DNA of 64,000 bases from Microbispora hainanensis (GTDB lineage Bacteria; Actinomycetota; Actinomycetes; Streptosporangiales; Streptosporangiaceae), in contig NZ_VIRM01000004.1 in assembly GCF_006874475.1 (NCBI RefSeq), positions 124,001-188,000 of the forward strand. The letters are read 5' to 3'. The notes under the pieces were generated by a model. The model was not told the DNA's origin and did no database searches. It saw only the letters and a program-made list of their open reading frames with translations. Shown in pieces: positions 52,282 to 60,704 of the stretch; position 1 is the stretch's first letter, and each line of letters starts with the position of its first letter. The translations under genes were made by a program, and so were the position numbers.

Positions 52282-53195
52282 GCATCGCCACGCGGCCCGC
52301 GCAGCGCGCCCAGGAGGCCGAGGGTTCGTGCGCGCTCGCGCGGGTCTCCGAAGAGGCTCACCACGAGTTCGGTCACGCCCGCCTCCGCATAGGCCCGCAC
52401 GGCGCGCTCGACCGCCGGCTCGTCCCCGGCCACGACCGTCTCCTCCACCCCCGACTTGCCCTGGCGGTCCAGGATCGCCCGGTAGCTGGGCAGGTTGCCT
52501 GCGGGTCCGAGGGACTCCGCGACCCGGCGCCGTACGCCCTCGGGGCCGGCGGTCACACTCATGATCACACTGGCGACGACGTGTGGCCGCGGCCGTCCGG
52601 CGGCCGCGGCGGCGCGGGTGACCGCCGGTGTCACATGGCCGGCGATCGTCTCCGGGCCGGTCCAGACGGTCACCGCGCCGTCGGCGAGTTCGCCGGCCAT
52701 CCGCAGCATGACCGGCCCGAGGGCGGCCAGCAGGACCGGCGGCGGCTCGGCGCCGGGCACCACGACCCGCCCCGCCGCGGTCAGCGTCTCCCCGTGGTAG
52801 TCGACCTGCTCGCCCCGCAGCAGCGGCACCAGAGCGGACAGGTATTCGCGGACGTGCCGTGCCGGCCGGTCGTACGACAGGCCGAAGTGTGTCTCGACGA
52901 GCGGCCCGTGGCTCGGCCCGATGCCGAGCGTGAAGCGGTTGCCGCTGGCGGCCTGGGCGGTGAGCGCCTGCCCGGCGAGCGCCAGTGGATGTCTCGGGTA
53001 GGTCTGGGTCACCGCCGTGCCGACGGCGATCCCGGGCACCTCGCGGGCGGCGAGGGCGGCGAGCTGGACGGCGTCCCACGACAGGACCTGACTGAAGTAG
53101 GCGCTGTCGAGGCCGGCCCCGGCCGCCTCGCGCACCTGCCCGATCAGCTCGTCCAGGCCCAGGCCGTTGCCTCCGGCGAGCACTCCGAGTCGCAT
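52275..53195 (-). CDS. LLM-class F420-dependent oxidoreductase
   Basis: 306 residues of the bacterial-luciferase-like TIM barrel. MRLGVLAGGNGLGLDELIGQ, SAYFSQVLSWDAVQL, PRHPLALAGQALTAQAASGN, RFTLGIGPSHGPLVE and LLRGEQVDYHGE are as in F420-dependent enzymes of actinobacteria. It probably oxidises or reduces a small molecule with cofactor F420. ATG 53195 follows TTGGAGG. Divergent from a TetR gene, which likely represses it. Confidence 0.9.
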   Translation of the reverse strand: MRLGVLAGGNGLGLDELIGQVREAAGAGLDSAYFSQVLSWDAVQLAALAAREVPGIAVGTAVTQTYPRHPLALAGQALTAQAASGNRFTLGIGPSHGPLVETHFGLSYDRPARHVREYLSALVPLLRGEQVDYHGETLTAAGRVVVPGAEPPPVLLAALGPVMLRMAGELADGAVTVWTGPETIAGHVTPAVTRAAAAAGRPRPHVVASVIMSVTAGPEGVRRRVAESLGPAGNLPSYRAILDRQGKSGVEETVVAGDEPAVERAVRAYAEAGVTELVVSLFGDPRERARTLGLLGALRGPRGDAQ

Positions 53196-53213
53196 CGCGC
53201 CTCCAAGGTGAAT

Positions 53214-53267
53214 CGGAAATTCCGCTTCCAGGTGCGCACCCTACAATAAGCTGAACCTCGGATTCCG
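53214..53267. promoter_or_regulatory. Candidate TetR operators in the LLM/TetR gap
   Basis: CGGAAATTCCG (53214-53224) is a perfect odd palindrome, and CGGATTCCG (53259-53267) is a shorter related one. Between them, on the plus strand, lies TACAAT (53242), a plausible -10 for the TetR gene. The arrangement suits autoregulation plus repression of the divergent LLM gene. Confidence 0.45.
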
Positions 53268-53281
53268 GTTGGGAGAGACCT

Positions 53282-53830
53282 GTGCGAGCCGACGCCCGGC
53301 GCAACCGCGCGCTCATCGTGGACGCGGCCGCCGGCCTGTTCACCGCCAGGGGCCCGGAGGTCTCGATGGAGGAGATCGCGCAGGCGGCCGGCCTCGGGGT
53401 GGGCACGCTCTACCGCCACTTCCCGGACCGGCGGGCGCTGCTGGAGGAGATCGCGGCCGGCGCGTTGCGGACCCTGCTGGATGCGGCTCGGGACCATGCC
53501 GCCCGCCCGGGGAGCCGGTGGGACGCGCTGCTGGCGTGCGTCCGGCGCGGTGCCGACCTGCCACTGGCCCTGACCAAGTCGCTGTCGGACGGCGCCGAGG
53601 CCCATCCGGAGCTGGGTCCGCTCGTCCGCGGCCTCGACGCCATGCTCGAAGACCTGGCCGAGGGAGCCCAGCGGGAGGGTGCCGTCCGCGACGACATCAC
53701 ACCGCGCCAGGTCGTCGGGCTGCTCAGCGTCGCCGTGTGCCGTCCCGGTGCCCGGCCCGACGACGCGCTCACCATCGTCATCCTCGACGGACTCCGCACG
53801 CGGGCGGCCTCGCGCGGGGTCCGGACCTGA
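53282..53830 (+). CDS. TetR-family regulator
   Basis: 182 residues. HTH: RRNRALIVDAAAGLFTARGP then MEEIAQAAGLGVGTLYRHFP. The ligand domain resembles the common actinobacterial SbtR-like type. GTG 53282 has GGGAGAG upstream. It is divergent from the LLM oxidoreductase. Confidence 0.88.
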   Translation: MRADARRNRALIVDAAAGLFTARGPEVSMEEIAQAAGLGVGTLYRHFPDRRALLEEIAAGALRTLLDAARDHAARPGSRWDALLACVRRGADLPLALTKSLSDGAEAHPELGPLVRGLDAMLEDLAEGAQREGAVRDDITPRQVVGLLSVAVCRPGARPDDALTIVILDGLRTRAASRGVRT

Positions 53831-54009
53831 CGACAGACGCCACAGACGGCGGGGGCTCTTGCCGGCGGCTTGCGGCGGTTGCGGAAAGCCTGCGGCAAGG
53901 GATGTGCAGGCGGGCGGGCCTATCACTGAGGTGCACGGACCCGGCGGCGACGGCCGGACCGGGACCGCCGACCAGCACCCTCACCCCCGCAGCAGCACAG
54001 GAGACTGTC

Positions 54010-54732
54010 ATGAAGCGCACCCTGCTCGGTCTGGCCGCCGCCACGATCTCCGGTCTGGCCGTCACCGCCCCCGTCACGCTCATGGCCGGCCCGGCCTCCG
54101 CCGGTGGCGACTTCGGCCCCAGCACCTGCCTGGAGGGCTACGTCTGGCGTGAGGCCCGCACCGGCGACGTCGTCTGCGTGACGCCCGCGACCCGCACGCA
54201 GACCAAGGCCGACAACGCCGCAAAGGCCTCCCGCTGGACCTCCGGCCCGTTCGGCCCGCACACCTGCGTGAACGGGTACGTCTGGCGCGAGGCGTTCACC
54301 GGCGACGACGTGTGCGTCACCCCCGCCGTCCGCGCGCAGGCCAAGGCCGACAACGCCAAGGCCGCCGACCGCAGGGTCTCGGCCCGGCTGTGGATCAGCC
54401 GTTACACCGTGGCGCCCGTCGACAACGGCGACGGCACCGCCACCCGCACCTCGGTCGACGACATCCCGCGCCTCAAGCTCAACGGCGACCACTACAACTT
54501 CGGCAAGGTCAGGCTCTACATCCGTTACAACACCGGCAGGCTCTACTGGAGCGGCACGGTGAACGCGAGCGCGCACAGCGGCTACGCCGGCGGCAGCTTC
54601 GGCAAGAAGACCGGCGTGTTCGACTGCTCCGGGGGCGGCAAGGCGGCCAACGCCTACGCGCAGGCCCAGGACGTCGTGTCCGGCCGCTGGTCGCCCCGCG
54701 TTCCCGTACGCGTCGGCTGCGCCGTCCTGTGA
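54010..54732 (+). CDS. Secreted protein with duplicated cysteine-pair motif
   Basis: 240 residues with a signal peptide (MKRTLLGLAAATISGLAVTA, cleavage near GPASA at 31). A ~24-residue unit occurs twice, 46 residues apart: GPSTCLEGYVWREARTGDVV then CVTP, and GPHTCVNGYVWREAFTGDDV then CVTP. Each unit has one Cys pair, probably a disulfide outside the cell. The C-terminal ~110 residues are beta-rich (VRLYIRYNTGRLYWSGTVNA) with another Cys pair. AGGAG lies 6 bases before ATG. Similar Cys-GYVWREA units occur in other secreted actinobacterial proteins; no function is known to me. Confidence 0.82.
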   Translation: MKRTLLGLAAATISGLAVTAPVTLMAGPASAGGDFGPSTCLEGYVWREARTGDVVCVTPATRTQTKADNAAKASRWTSGPFGPHTCVNGYVWREAFTGDDVCVTPAVRAQAKADNAKAADRRVSARLWISRYTVAPVDNGDGTATRTSVDDIPRLKLNGDHYNFGKVRLYIRYNTGRLYWSGTVNASAHSGYAGGSFGKKTGVFDCSGGGKAANAYAQAQDVVSGRWSPRVPVRVGCAVL

Positions 54733-54810
54733 CGGACGCCACGGGACGAGGGCACCGACGACGCCGCACGGCAGACGACCACACGGCAGACGACGGCACT
54801 GACGACAGCA

Positions 54811-54842
54811 CGGAGGACCGGTCCGGTCGGGCCGGTCCTCCG
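54811..54842 (+). terminator. Hairpin after the secreted-protein gene
   Basis: CGGAGGACCGG, a 10-base loop, CCGGTCCTCCG forms a perfect 11-bp stem about 80 bases after the stop. No T-run follows. It is a likely terminator by position and strength. Confidence 0.6.
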
Positions 54843-54936
54843 GCATGTCACGGGGAGTCCCCAACGGAGGTCAGCGGAGCTTTTGAGAGGCCTGGCGTTC
54901 CAAGCATCGTGATCGGGGTAGTCGGTGGGCCTGCGG

Positions 54937-54978
54937 GGACCGCCGGAGGCCCGCCCGCGACCCGGCCTCCGGCGGTCC
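54937..54978. terminator. Perfect 13-bp hairpin before the PAP2 operon
   Basis: GGACCGCCGGAGG and CCTCCGGCGGTCC flank a 16-base loop with full complementarity. It lies upstream of the small ORF and PAP2 genes. It could be a second terminator of the secreted-protein gene or a leader structure of the next operon. Confidence 0.45.
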
Positions 54979-55005
54979 TCACTTCCTGATCACGTGAGGA
55001 CTGAC

Positions 55006-55182
55006 ATGGGAACCGCGACCCCGGTGCCGGAGACCAGGAGCAGGAGCGACCACGACCTGCCGGCCGACGGCGCGCACGCCGCCATCCGGCGGTGTGGCGG
55101 TCGGCACGGCGGCGAGTCCGCCGGCTCCGGCCCCGCCCCGGCCTCGGCGCGGGAGCGGCGGCCGGCCGGGAGCGGCCGATGA
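55006..55182 (+). CDS. 58-residue ORF coupled to the first PAP2 gene
   Basis: ATG 55006 has GAGGA 5 bases upstream and opens MGTATPVPETRSRSDHDLPA. Its stop overlaps the PAP2 start as ATGA (55179-55182). The peptide is hydrophilic and Arg/Gly/Ser-rich without a recognisable domain. The ribosome site and overlap argue for translation; the composition argues caution. Confidence 0.4.
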   Translation: MGTATPVPETRSRSDHDLPADGAHAAIRRCGGRHGGESAGSGPAPASARERRPAGSGR

Positions 55183-55925
55183 ACGGGTGGCGCGGGCGGC
55201 TCGGCCCCGAGCGCGCGCTGGGCCTGCGGCTGACGGTGGCGACGGCGGCGCTGGCGCTGATCGCAGTGCCGTTCACGGTGCTGCTGGTCTTCGTCAAGAC
55301 CGCCTTCGGCCCGCTCACCGAGCTCGACCGCGGCGTGGCGTGGCGCCTGCACGCCTACGCGATCGACAACCCGGGCTTCGCCCGGCTGATGCACCTGATC
55401 AGCGACGTCTTCGCGCCGCTGACCTGGCGGATCGCGGTCGGCGTCGCGGTCGCCTGGCTGGTCTGGCGCCGCGCCTACCACCTCGCCCTGTGGGCGGCCA
55501 CCACGATCACGGTCGGCGGCCTGCTCGGTCTCGCTCTGAAGGTGGTCGTCGCGCGGGCCCGGCCCAGCTTGCCCGATCCCGTCGCCGTCGCCCCCGGCGC
55601 GTCGTTCCCCTCGGGACACACGGTCAACGCCGTGCTCGGTGCCGGGATCCTGCTGCTGCTCGTCCTGCCCCTCGTACGGAAGCGCGGCCGGGTGCTCGCC
55701 TGGACGCTCGCCGTGCTGATTCCGCTGGCGGTCGGCTTCAGCCGCATCGCGCTCGGCGTGCACTGGGTCAGCGACGTGGTGGGCGGGCTGCTGTTCGGCG
55801 TGGCCGTGGTGGCCACCACGGCCGCCGCCTTCGAGACCTGGCGCCGCCGCGATGCGGGCCGCCGGCCGGCCCGGCCGTTACGCGAGGGCGTCGGGCCCGA
55901 GACGAAGAGGGCGATCTCCCCCTAA
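55179..55925 (+). CDS. PAP2-family membrane phosphatase (1)
   Basis: 248 residues with about six membrane helices. The three phosphatase motifs are present: KVVVARARPS (motif 1, KxxxxxxRP), FPSGHTVNAVLG (motif 2, PSGH) and SRIALGVHWVSDVVGG (motif 3, SRxxxxxHxxxD). Such enzymes dephosphorylate lipid phosphates such as undecaprenyl or phosphatidate phosphates outside the membrane. Followed after 10 bases by a second PAP2 gene. Confidence 0.9.
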   Translation: MNGWRGRLGPERALGLRLTVATAALALIAVPFTVLLVFVKTAFGPLTELDRGVAWRLHAYAIDNPGFARLMHLISDVFAPLTWRIAVGVAVAWLVWRRAYHLALWAATTITVGGLLGLALKVVVARARPSLPDPVAVAPGASFPSGHTVNAVLGAGILLLLVLPLVRKRGRVLAWTLAVLIPLAVGFSRIALGVHWVSDVVGGLLFGVAVVATTAAAFETWRRRDAGRRPARPLREGVGPETKRAISP

Positions 55926-55935
55926 GGAGGACGAA

Positions 55936-56697
55936 TTGGACGGTAGTCGTGGCACGGCCCGGAGCGCCCGGACATCCTCGACGCCCGGCCGACGAGCAGC
56001 GGCCGCGGAGGCCGCGCGGCGGATCCTGCTGCCGCTCGCGCTCATGGCCCTGGTGACCCTCGGGCTCGGCCTGCTGCTCACGAAGGTCATGGAGCACTCG
56101 ACGCTCGTCGCGCAGGACGAGGCGGTCAGCCGTGAGATCGCCCAGGAGCGCACGCCGTTCTGGAACGAGGTGACCCACTACGCCTCGATGCTGTCCGACA
56201 CTCCGGTGATCATCGTGGTCACGGCGATCATGGCGATCCTCTTCCGGATCGCGTACAAGCGGTGGAGGGAGTCGGTCTTCCTGGTGGCCGCCGTCTGCGC
56301 CCAGTCGGCGATCTTCCTGCTGGCGACCGTGTTCGCGCAGCGGGCCCGCCCGCACGTGCCGCACCTCGACCCGGCGCCGCCCACGTCCAGTTATCCGTCG
56401 GGGCACACCAGTGCCGCCGTGGCGTTCTACTGCGGCGCCGCGGTCGTGCTCACCCTGCACACCCATCGCCACACGATCCTGAACGCGCTGTGGTGGCTGC
56501 TCGGCGCGGGCGCGGCCCTGGCGGTCGGCCTGGCCAGGCTCTATCGCGGCATGCACCATCTGACCGACGTGAGCTGGGGCTACGTGCTCGGGATCTTCTG
56601 CGTGGTCGTGCTCGCCCAGGCCCTGCTGCTGCGGCCGATCACGGCGCGGCGGGCCGCGCCGGAGAAGCGGGCCGTACGCGGGGCCGCGCTGACCTGA
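55936..56697 (+). CDS. PAP2-family membrane phosphatase (2)
   Basis: 253 residues starting at TTG 55936, which has AAGGAGG 5 bases upstream. Membrane helices and PAP2 motifs are present: FAQRARPHVPHL in place of motif 1, YPSGHTSAAVAFY (motif 2) and ARLYRGMHHLTDVSWG (motif 3). The first Lys of motif 1 is not evident (VFAQRARP), so activity may differ from its neighbour. The two genes form a tandem operon; sequence similarity is limited, so this is not a recent duplication. Confidence 0.88.
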   Translation: MDGSRGTARSARTSSTPGRRAAAAEAARRILLPLALMALVTLGLGLLLTKVMEHSTLVAQDEAVSREIAQERTPFWNEVTHYASMLSDTPVIIVVTAIMAILFRIAYKRWRESVFLVAAVCAQSAIFLLATVFAQRARPHVPHLDPAPPTSSYPSGHTSAAVAFYCGAAVVLTLHTHRHTILNALWWLLGAGAALAVGLARLYRGMHHLTDVSWGYVLGIFCVVVLAQALLLRPITARRAAPEKRAVRGAALT

Positions 56698-56793
56698 CCC
56701 GGCTCGTACGGCCACAGGAGGAACAGCGCACCACAGAAGGCACAGGCACATGGGCGGCCACCGGCTCGACGGGGAGCCGGTGGCCGCGTGTGG

Positions 56794-57567
56794 TCAGGCC
56801 GAAACGCCGGTGAGGCGGCAGGCGTCCGCCCAGCGCGCGGGATCGACCACGCTGGGGGCGGTCGCCGTCGCGGGTTCCGCGGCGGTTCCCGCATCCGGCC
56901 CGGCGCCCGATCCGGCGTCGGATCCGGCGGTGGTTCCCGCGGCGGGACGCAGCAGCGCCCAGCAGTCGTCGATCGCGTCGGCCAGCAGGTCGCGCAGCAG
57001 CGGATCGGGGTCGGGCACGCACGCCTGCGCGATGCCCCGCACCGCGAGCTGCACCGTGTTGGGCGCCGCATACCTGCGGAAGCCCTTGGGCGAGATCCGC
57101 ACGCCGCGCCCGAAGGTGTAGGCCCAGCGGGCGGCCTCCGGCACCTGGGCCAGCGCATACCTGCTGCGCTCGTCCAGGTAGCCGGCGGGGCGGCCCTCCA
57201 GTTCGGCGAGCACGTGCTCGCCCGACAGGATCGAGACCGCCATCGCGAGCTGGCGCTCATGTGCGACGACCGGCAGCGCGGCCCTGGCCGCGCACAGGGC
57301 GATCCGCGCGTCGAGGCGCGGATCGTCGCCCGTCAGGCCGATCACCGACGGGATCAGCTCGGCCAGGCGAGGCCGGGCGGCGTCGGAGGTGTGGTCGTTG
57401 ACGAGGCGGGCGAGCCCGGCGAGCAGCGGGTGTGTGCACGACGGATGGTCGCTCCACCGCTCGCCTGCGAGGTAGGACGCGAACTCCATGAAGCAGGCGC
57501 CCTTGCTGGGATTGCGATGCTTTCCACGAGAGAGCATGGGCATCGCTGGAGGCATCTGACCGTGCAC
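56794..57567 (-). CDS. Hypothetical helical protein
   Basis: 257 residues from GTG 57567 (GGAG upstream). The main part is helical with FMEFASYLAGERWSDHPSCT, HPLLAGLARLVNDHTSD, PRLAELIPSVIGLTGDDPRL and RYALAQVPEAARWAYTFG; an Ala/Gly/Asp low-complexity stretch separates it from WADACRLTGVS at the end. Conserved-looking His, Cys and Trp residues suggest a real family, but I do not recognise it. It is monocistronic as far as I can see. Confidence 0.7.
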   Translation of the reverse strand: MHGQMPPAMPMLSRGKHRNPSKGACFMEFASYLAGERWSDHPSCTHPLLAGLARLVNDHTSDAARPRLAELIPSVIGLTGDDPRLDARIALCAARAALPVVAHERQLAMAVSILSGEHVLAELEGRPAGYLDERSRYALAQVPEAARWAYTFGRGVRISPKGFRRYAAPNTVQLAVRGIAQACVPDPDPLLRDLLADAIDDCWALLRPAAGTTAGSDAGSGAGPDAGTAAEPATATAPSVVDPARWADACRLTGVSA

Positions 57568-57887
57568 GAGCTACTCCACGCTGAATCGCCTGTTGTGTCC
57601 CTTTCAGTGTGCGCCCGCCTTCGGACGTTGAGAAGAACTCTTACCGCGACTTGTCCATCGCATGCCGGGACGCGTCAGTGACACGGCGGAGACAAGGAGG
57701 AGACAAGGAGGGGAGGAGAGCGCCGGCCCGTGGTCGCCGGGTCGTGGAACCGAGCCGGGAGCCGGCCGGGACCGGGAGACCAGTCGCCGATGCCCCGCCC
57801 GCTTATGTCTCGAGTCACGGTGTGCCGAGCGCGCCCCGCGTTACGGCGTCCGATGCACCGCACCGCGGCGTCCGCACAGAAAAGAAG
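57568..57887. other. Gene-free stretch beside the tRNA-Cys gene
   Basis: No supported gene. A short tandem repeat, GGAGACAAGGA twice, is at about 57688-57711. A T-rich stretch on the minus strand right after tRNA-Cys (TCTTCTTTTCTG) may help end tRNA transcription, but no stem precedes it. Confidence 0.5.
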
Positions 57888-57958
57888 AGGTGGAGACGGG
57901 ATTTGAACCCGTGTACGCGGCTTTGCAGGCCGCTGCCTCGCCTCTCGGCCACTCCACC
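57888..57958 (-). tRNA. tRNA-Cys (anticodon GCA)
   Basis: On the minus strand, GGTGGAG pairs with CTCCACC. The anticodon stem-loop GCGGCCTGCAAAGCCGC gives GCA, and the T-loop is GGTTCAAATCCC. No CCA is encoded. Confidence 0.95.
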
Positions 57959-57988
57959 AGAGCGAGGCCCATAATCGTGACCTCTCGG

Positions 57989-58060
57989 AGCGGAAGACGG
58001 GATTCGAACCCGCGACCCTCACCTTGGCAAGGTGATGCTCTACCACTGAGCCACTTCCGC
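57989..58060 (-). tRNA. tRNA-Gly (anticodon GCC), copy 2
   Basis: Same sequence as the copy at 24677-24748 over the whole tRNA, with different flanks. It precedes tRNA-Cys by 30 bases on the same strand, so the pair is probably one transcript. Confidence 0.95.
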
Positions 58061-58164
58061 GTCCGCCTTGCGGCGACGTGGCTACTGTACCGGGTTTTCG
58101 GCAGCGGTGTGTACTCGGAACGGCGCTCCGGTGTCCGGCTCCGAAGGGCGCCGTGGTGCGCGAC

Positions 58165-58827
58165 TCAGAACGGCCGGGCGCTCGGCTTGCGGAACGCGCG
58201 GTCGGCTCCCCGCTCGATCGCGGGCAGCGTCAGGAAGATCTCCAGGATCCGCGTGAGCCGGTGCACCTCGTTGCGGTGGAAGTACGGACCCTCGGCCCTG
58301 GCGAGCATCAGCGACAGCGCCAGCGGCGGCAGCGGCGCGACGATCACGTGCAGGCCGGACGGCAGCGTGGCGGCCGTCGGCCGGGGCGGGGTCTCCTCCG
58401 GGAACGGGATGTCCTCGGGCGCCCGCCAGCTCGCGTACACGGTCATGCGCGGGTCCTTCTCGGTCGCCGCCGCCGCCCAGTCGGCGCTGAACAGCACCGG
58501 CATGGAGTCGATCAGCGTGCCGAGCGCGCGGTCGCCCGCCGTGGTGAGGAACTTCAGGATCTCCAGCTCCGGATAGGTGCCGGGCGCCTCCCTGGTGCCC
58601 CAGATGCCCTCGATGCTGACCTCGTCCACGCCTTCCAGGGCCCGTACGAGGTCCTCGCGAGGGGCGGCGTCGGGCCAGTAGACGGTGAAATCGTCGAGGG
58701 CGCGCCCGTCGCCCCGGTCGAGCACCGTCACCTGCGTGATGTCGGCGCCCGCGGACCCGAGGATCCCGGTCACCTGGCTCAGCGAGCCCGGACGGTCCGG
58801 CAAGGCGATTCTCAGCCGCAGCAGCAT
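58165..58827 (-). CDS. ACT-domain protein
   Basis: 220 residues. The N-terminus LRLRIALPDRPGSLSQVTGI begins an ACT domain (ligand-binding, amino-acid type) that runs to about residue 80 with ADITQVTVLDRGDG. The rest has VLFSADWAAAATEKDPRMTV and a Leu-rich C-terminus with PYFHRNEVHRLTRILEIFLT. ATG 58827 follows GGGGAGG. It is probably a ligand-sensing protein of unknown partner. Divergent from dus. Confidence 0.8.
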   Translation of the reverse strand: MLLRLRIALPDRPGSLSQVTGILGSAGADITQVTVLDRGDGRALDDFTVYWPDAAPREDLVRALEGVDEVSIEGIWGTREAPGTYPELEILKFLTTAGDRALGTLIDSMPVLFSADWAAAATEKDPRMTVYASWRAPEDIPFPEETPPRPTAATLPSGLHVIVAPLPPLALSLMLARAEGPYFHRNEVHRLTRILEIFLTLPAIERGADRAFRKPSARPF

Positions 58828-58929
58828 GACGACCTCCCCCACCGATGGTCCTGGTCAGATTATCCGGGGCAAATCCCTCACGTCCACGATCTTGTACGTC
58901 TCACAGTCCGCAGCGGGGAGAATGAACGG

Positions 58930-60042
58930 GTGAAAGTCGGCGCGCTCGAGGTCTGGCCCCCGGTGGTGCTCGCTCCCATGGCGGGCATCACGAACATCGG
59001 TTTCCGGACGTTATGCCGGGAGCAGGGCGGCGGCCTGTTCGTGTCCGAGATGATCACCTCGCGCGCCCTGGTCGAGAGGGTGCCGCTGACGTTCCAGATG
59101 ATCCGGTTCGGCTCGGACGAGTCCCCGCGCAGCATCCAGCTCTACGGGGTCGATCCGGCCGTCATCGGCAAGGCCGCGCGGATGATCGCCGAGGAGGACC
59201 TGGCCGACCACATCGACCTGAACTTCGGCTGCCCCGTGCCCAAGGTCACCCGCAGGGGCGGCGGGTCGGCCCTGCCGTACAAGCGCAACCTGCTGCGCGC
59301 CATCCTGCGCGAGGCGGTGACCGGCGCCGGGCCGCTGCCGGTCACGATGAAGATGCGCATGGGCATCGACGAGGACCACCTGACCTACGTCGAAGCGGGC
59401 CGGATCGCCGTCGAGGAGGGCCTCGCCGCCGTCGCCCTGCACGCCCGTACGGCCCGCCAGCACTACGGCGGCACCGCGCACTGGGACGCGATCAAGCGGC
59501 TGAAGGACGCGGTGCCCGAGATCCCGGTGCTCGGCAACGGCGACATCTGGAGCGCCGACGACGCGCTGCGCATGGTCGCGGAGACCGGCTGCGACGGAGT
59601 GGTGATCGGCCGGGGCTGCCTGGGGCGGCCGTGGCTGTTCCGCGACCTCGACCTCGCCTTCCGGGGCTCGGCCGAGCGCGTCCGGCCGAGCCTGGGACAG
59701 GTCGGCGCGATGATGCTGCGCCACGCCGAGCTGCTGTGCGAGGTCATCGGCAGCGAGCCGCACGGCCTGGCCGACTTCCGCAAGCACGTCGGCTGGTATC
59801 TCAAGGGCTTCGTCGTCGGAGCCGAGACCCGCCGTGCCCTCACCTCGGTCACCCGGCTGCCGGAGATGGCCGAGCGGGTGGCCGAGCTCGACGCGGACCA
59901 GCCGTGGCCGGAGGAGGCCGACGGCCCGCGCGGCAAGAGCGGCGAGCGGTCGAAGGTGTCGCTGCCGCACGGCTGGCTCGACGACCCCGACGACATGACG
60001 ATCCCCGGCGCCGGAGCCGAGGACCCCACCTCCGGCGGCTGA
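58930..60042 (+). CDS. dusB: tRNA-dihydrouridine synthase (DusB type)
   Basis: 370 residues. Flavin TIM barrel with APMAGITNIGFRTLCREQG, IDLNFGCPVPKVTRRGGGSA (active-site Cys in FGCP), ALHARTARQHYGGTAHWDAI, PVLGNGDIWSADDALRM and CDGVVIGRGCLGRPWLF. It reduces specific uridines in the tRNA D-loop using FMN and NADPH. Start GTG 58930 follows GGGGAGAA. Mono- or dicistronic with the ABC genes 35 bases downstream. Confidence 0.95.
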   Translation: MKVGALEVWPPVVLAPMAGITNIGFRTLCREQGGGLFVSEMITSRALVERVPLTFQMIRFGSDESPRSIQLYGVDPAVIGKAARMIAEEDLADHIDLNFGCPVPKVTRRGGGSALPYKRNLLRAILREAVTGAGPLPVTMKMRMGIDEDHLTYVEAGRIAVEEGLAAVALHARTARQHYGGTAHWDAIKRLKDAVPEIPVLGNGDIWSADDALRMVAETGCDGVVIGRGCLGRPWLFRDLDLAFRGSAERVRPSLGQVGAMMLRHAELLCEVIGSEPHGLADFRKHVGWYLKGFVVGAETRRALTSVTRLPEMAERVAELDADQPWPEEADGPRGKSGERSKVSLPHGWLDDPDDMTIPGAGAEDPTSGG

Positions 60043-60077
60043 CCGCGCCTGTGGCACCCGCGCGTAGGCTCGGGGGC

Positions 60078-60704
60078 ATGGCGAACGCGATCATCACGGC
60101 CCGTGGCGTGGGGCTGGACCTGGGCGGTGTGCCCGTGCTGCGCGACGTCGATCTCACCGCCGCTCCGGGGGAGATCGTCGCGGTCATGGGGGAGAACGGC
60201 GTCGGGAAGTCGACGCTCCTGCGCTGCCTGGCCGGTCTGCATCCCTCGCCCCGCGGCGAGATCGACGTGTTCGGCGGGCCGCCGGCGGACCTCCCGGGCT
60301 TCTGGCGGCGGGTCGTGCAGGCCGGCGACGAGCCCGCCTGGTATCCGGGCCTGAGCGTCCGCGAACACCTTGAGCTGATGAGTGCCGTCCAGCAGGACGC
60401 CCGCCTGACGGTCGACGAGGCGCTGGAGACGTTCGAGCTGACCGCCCGGGCCGATCTCGCCCCGTTGTCGCTGTCCACCGGCCAGCGGCAGCGGCTGTCG
60501 CTGGCGATGGCGCTGCTCCGGCCGAGCCGCCTGCTCCTGCTCGACGAGCCGGAGCGCGGCCTGGACGCCGGGTTCAGGCAGCGCCTCGCGGGGATCCTGC
60601 GCGGTTACGCCGCCGAGGGCGGCACGGTCGTGATGGCCACCCATGACGCGCTGCTGGCGCGGGAGGCGGGAGCCCGTGTGATCACGCTGCGGGCGGCGTC
60701 GTGA
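60078..60704 (+). CDS. ABC transporter ATP-binding protein
   Basis: 208 residues. Walker A GENGVGKST, signature LSTGQRQR (a variant of LSGGQ), Walker B RLLLLDEPERGLD and the switch His in VMATHD. It pairs with the membrane protein that follows, with a GTGA overlap. The substrate is unknown. The Q-loop lies near VVQAGDEPAWYPGLSV. Confidence 0.93.
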   Translation: MANAIITARGVGLDLGGVPVLRDVDLTAAPGEIVAVMGENGVGKSTLLRCLAGLHPSPRGEIDVFGGPPADLPGFWRRVVQAGDEPAWYPGLSVREHLELMSAVQQDARLTVDEALETFELTARADLAPLSLSTGQRQRLSLAMALLRPSRLLLLDEPERGLDAGFRQRLAGILRGYAAEGGTVVMATHDALLAREAGARVITLRAAS

